DNA from: Stromatinia cepivora
Taxonomy: Eukaryota > Ascomycota > Leotiomycetes > Helotiales > Sclerotiniaceae
DNA length: 64,000 bases
Assembly: GCA_014898415.1 (NCBI GenBank)
Contig: RCTD01000001.1
Coordinates: 3,472,001-3,536,000, forward strand
Direction: 5' to 3'
Position numbers and translations under genes: made by a program. How positions within the stretch are numbered: the first letter of the stretch is position 1; each line of letters opens with the position of its first letter. The notes beneath the pieces were generated by a model. The model saw only the letters and a list, made by a program, of their open reading frames with translations, was not told the DNA's origin and did not search any database. Shown one piece after another: positions 61,231 to 64,000 of this stretch.

Positions 61231-61542
61231 ATTTTGGTTGATTTGATCAATTTACTGGAAATTGATCAAATTAATCAAATTAACCAAATTAATCGATCAA
61301 ATTGATCAAAATGACGAATAAATTGACCAAATCAACCAAATCGTTTATCAATTGGTTAAATTAATATTGATTCATATTTTTCTTGATTTGGGGAATCTTT
61401 GAAAGGAAAAAGTTTCAATAGAAAAGGGAAGGAGATTGAATTATAATATAGTGATGATAGATGGTTAATATGGTCAATTCCGAAATCGATCAAGTTAATC
61501 GATCAAATTGACCAAATCAATCAAATTGAACGAAATCGATAG
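61231..61542. repeat. TTGATCAA-type interspersed repeats in the Gypsy-3 3' region
   Basis: Third instance of the two-cluster arrangement (about 61231-61360 and 61478-61542), with words AAATTAACCAAATTAATCGA and TCAAATTGACCAAATCAATC. Spacing matches Gypsy-1. Confidence 0.8.
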
Positions 61543-62976
61543 GGGTGACGTCACATTTCATTTTTACTATTTTCAAACTTCTCTTTGTATGATTTTTGAA
61601 ATGATTATAGGCATAAGTTTTTTTGAAATATATTGCCTTCGTATTGTCTTAATGATAGCAGCTTGTCTATTATATAGAATTCGGGCTATATATATATACA
61701 ATCAAATTCCTTCGAATTTGTATGGGTTTTCGATCTTTTTATGATTATATATATATATACCATTATAAAATTATAATATCTAATCTGTTATATTGAAGAA
61801 CACTTTTCTTTCCTTTAATTTCATAGATGAATCGTTATTTATATGATTATAATTATTCTTTTCGCTTTTATAAAGCTTTATTCAATTAATTAGTTGATTG
61901 GGAGGATCAGATAATGTTGGATTGGCCAGATGAAAATCGTATAGGAGATACGATGATATTTTAAGATCTGAAATAGGATACCAGGTAAGATTAATATCGT
62001 TATTAAACCATGAGATTTTGTATAATAAGGTTTTTTGTATTTTCTTTATTACTAAAACCTTCTCCATTTCCTATTCCGAATCACCAATTATATTAATAGA
62101 CAGAGATAATTCGAATATCTGATTAGGAAGAGGATCGTTATATACTTTGTATAATCGATCTGAAGAGAAAATAGGATGAATTTTCATTGTAATCGAAAGT
62201 TCGAATTTAAAAGAGCTCTCAGATCGATCAATGATTTTGAATCTTCCTTGAATTGGGAAATCCAGTTTCTTAAATGATCTTTGAATAGGATAATTTTTTA
62301 TATTGAGTTATATATAATCTCCGATATCGAAATCGATTTTACGCTGATAAATATTTATGGATTTCGATATCTTAACTTGAGTATATAATAAGCCTTCTTT
62401 TATTCGCATAAAAGCTAATCTATTACATTTTGTATATATATAGGTATTATATATATTTATATTGTTTATTGGTTTATTAATATCTTTCTTTTATTTTTAT
62501 ATATATTTCGGTATATATCTGTATAAGGTTTTGTAAGGTATGAATCCTTTTAAGGAGTTGTATGGAAGAGTAAATTGTGTGTAATCTATTATAAGTAGGA
62601 ATTCTGATTAATTGTTTTGATAATAATTAATAAACGGTTTTAATCATTATTGAAGGTATTGATTATAGATTTCAGTTTGATTATCGGTTTGGGGATAGTG
62701 AGTAATGGATAATTTGAAATCGGTTCTTAAGATTTGGCTGAATTCTTTTTAGAATTGTAATATGAATTAAAGGCTGTAATCCGATATTATAATATTAAAG
62801 GGATTATAATATCGATATATATGATAAAGATATAATTATATTTGAACTTGAGTATCGATTGATTTGTAATAAGATATAGAGATAGCTTGCTTCATCAATT
62901 GATTAATAATGATTAAAACATTGTCATATTTGTATTTATCTTTATTAAAGTTATAATAATTTATAATAATATATTG

Positions 62977-63219
62977 TTATATTCGATTAAGAATCAAAAA
63001 TGGATGTAATAAATCAGGGATATAATTATATAAAACAAAATTGTATTTATAAATATAACAATTATATATATATTTGATTACAATATTATATATTCTGAGC
63101 CAATGGTATTGTTGAAATAGTAAAAGGTAGGTTTTGTTTGTACCAAAATGAACAATGGAAATAGAATTATAGGCTTCACGAATCAGATAAATTCGAAGGT
63201 TATCGATGTCGGGCACCAT
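62977..63219 (-). pseudogene. Gypsy-3 integrase zinc-binding fragment
   Basis: Open remnant MVPDIDNLRIYLIREAYNS, IVHFGTNKTYLLL, QQYHWLRIYNIV, YNCYIYKYNF. It keeps the less mutated EAYNS and TNKTYLLL forms compared with Gypsy-1 and Gypsy-2, but the second Cys of the C-x2-C pair is Tyr. Confidence 0.82.
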
Positions 63220-64000
63220 CAGGCGATCATTGTAGAGTAAAAGGTTATTTTGGAATAATATATACTTGTAACCTTAAATAGTTTATATTTTAAATGTTAA
63301 TAAGCTATCTATAGTTTTATTTGCTTTAATAATATAATTAACTAGATCAAATCGAAAAGCGATTTTATTCAAATCGATATTAATAATCGTTGTTTCGTTT
63401 AAGTAATGCTTTCGTAAGGCTTTTTTTATGATTTTAATATCAATTTGATTGTCTTTAATAAACTACTAAAGGTGATTCTTCTTTTTGGTATAGTTCTGAA
63501 AATCCAATTTGTTGGTCCGATAGATTAAAACATCGACGAAAGGGTTATCTTTTCTAGAGTGATATATAATAATGAAGTTATAATCGATTAGAACTTTTAC
63601 CCAATGAACTTATCAAGCATTAAGGGTTTTGATAATCATAAAATATTCAAGGATTTTATAATCGATATAAACCTTGATTTTATATAATGAACTAGCAAAT
63701 TCTATTCTCCAATAATTGAGAGATCGAATGATTGATAGTATTTCCTTATTATAAACTTCATAGTTCAGTTCAGCGATAATCATAATTTTAGAGAAATAAA
63801 TTACGGGAAATTAATCTTCGTTATATTATTATGATAATATATTAGCAATTACTTTATTGGATATATCTGTTTCAAATATACAGAGGAATCGATGATTATA
63901 ATATTACAGAAACAGAACAGAGATAAACTTTTTCTTTAAGATATTGAATACATTTTGGTATACTTTGTCGAATATAAATTTAATATTTGCTTTAATAAAT

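Larger units (their letters stand above)
60832..64000 (-). mobile_element. Gypsy-3: 3' part of another copy of the Gypsy family, truncated by the window edge
   Basis: The 3' LTR (60832-61113) is followed by internal sequence collinear with Gypsy-1 from 40357 to about 43230, in the same orientation. It contains the TTGATCAA clusters and an integrase zinc-binding remnant. The 5' end lies beyond 64000. Stops are frequent, with many RIP-type differences from Gypsy-1, and a few small indels (about 13 bp net). Confidence 0.88.

Overview
The window looks like nuclear DNA of a filamentous ascomycete (Pezizomycotina). The evidence is short introns (about 44-94 nt) with GTATGT/GTAAGT donors and CTAAC/CTGAC-like branch sites; fungus-restricted families (AzgA purine permease, DUF6594 membrane protein, a THO1-type SAP protein, fungal disordered methyltransferases); an Argonaute resembling QDE-2; and an AT-rich block of retrotransposons eroded by C-to-T/G-to-A changes typical of repeat-induced point mutation (RIP). 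A Leotiomycete is my guess from overall gene character, not something the sequence proves.

Two compartments are visible. Positions 1 to about 39,500 are gene-bearing with moderate GC: a long methyltransferase-like gene (1,031-5,742, minus), a THO1/SARNP-like SAP protein (9,484-10,336, minus), a small histidine phosphatase (11,357-12,028, plus), a broken O-methyltransferase (12,764-14,036, plus), a second disordered methyltransferase-like protein (17,711-19,753, minus), an AzgA-like purine permease (21,426-23,447, plus), an Argonaute (24,868-28,304, minus), a retropepsin-like DTG protein (29,906-31,281, minus), a DUF6594 membrane protein (33,170-34,645, plus) and a single-exon fungal protein (36,682-37,692, minus). 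Gene models were spliced by hand. Where an exon sum is given it is a multiple of three, except for the Argonaute N-terminus, which is one base short, and the O-methyltransferase, which is a pseudogene. Intergenic spaces are long (up to 3.7 kb) and show no further convincing genes.

From about 39,540 to 64,000 the DNA is very AT-rich and is almost entirely LTR retrotransposons, arranged as Russian dolls. Gypsy-1 (40,075-59,658, minus strand) is interrupted by Gypsy-2 (45,671-58,209, plus strand), which is interrupted by a Copia element (51,200-56,680, minus strand). Each insertion has an intact 5-bp target duplication (GATAT, GTAAT, AAATC). A further Gypsy-3 copy starts at 60,832 and runs off the window. 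All reading frames are broken, and in all three elements whose reverse transcriptase can be read one catalytic Asp of the YxDD box has become Asn. The 282-bp Gypsy LTRs show an unusual pattern: the outer tip of every copy is almost unmutated while the inner tip is heavily mutated.

No operon-like or clustered pathway is apparent. The most noteworthy items are the Argonaute with N-terminal zinc knuckles broken by an A8 run, the O-methyltransferase with a RIP-type nonsense change far from the repeat block, a likely GC-AG intron in the phosphatase, and the mirrored mutation gradient in the LTRs.
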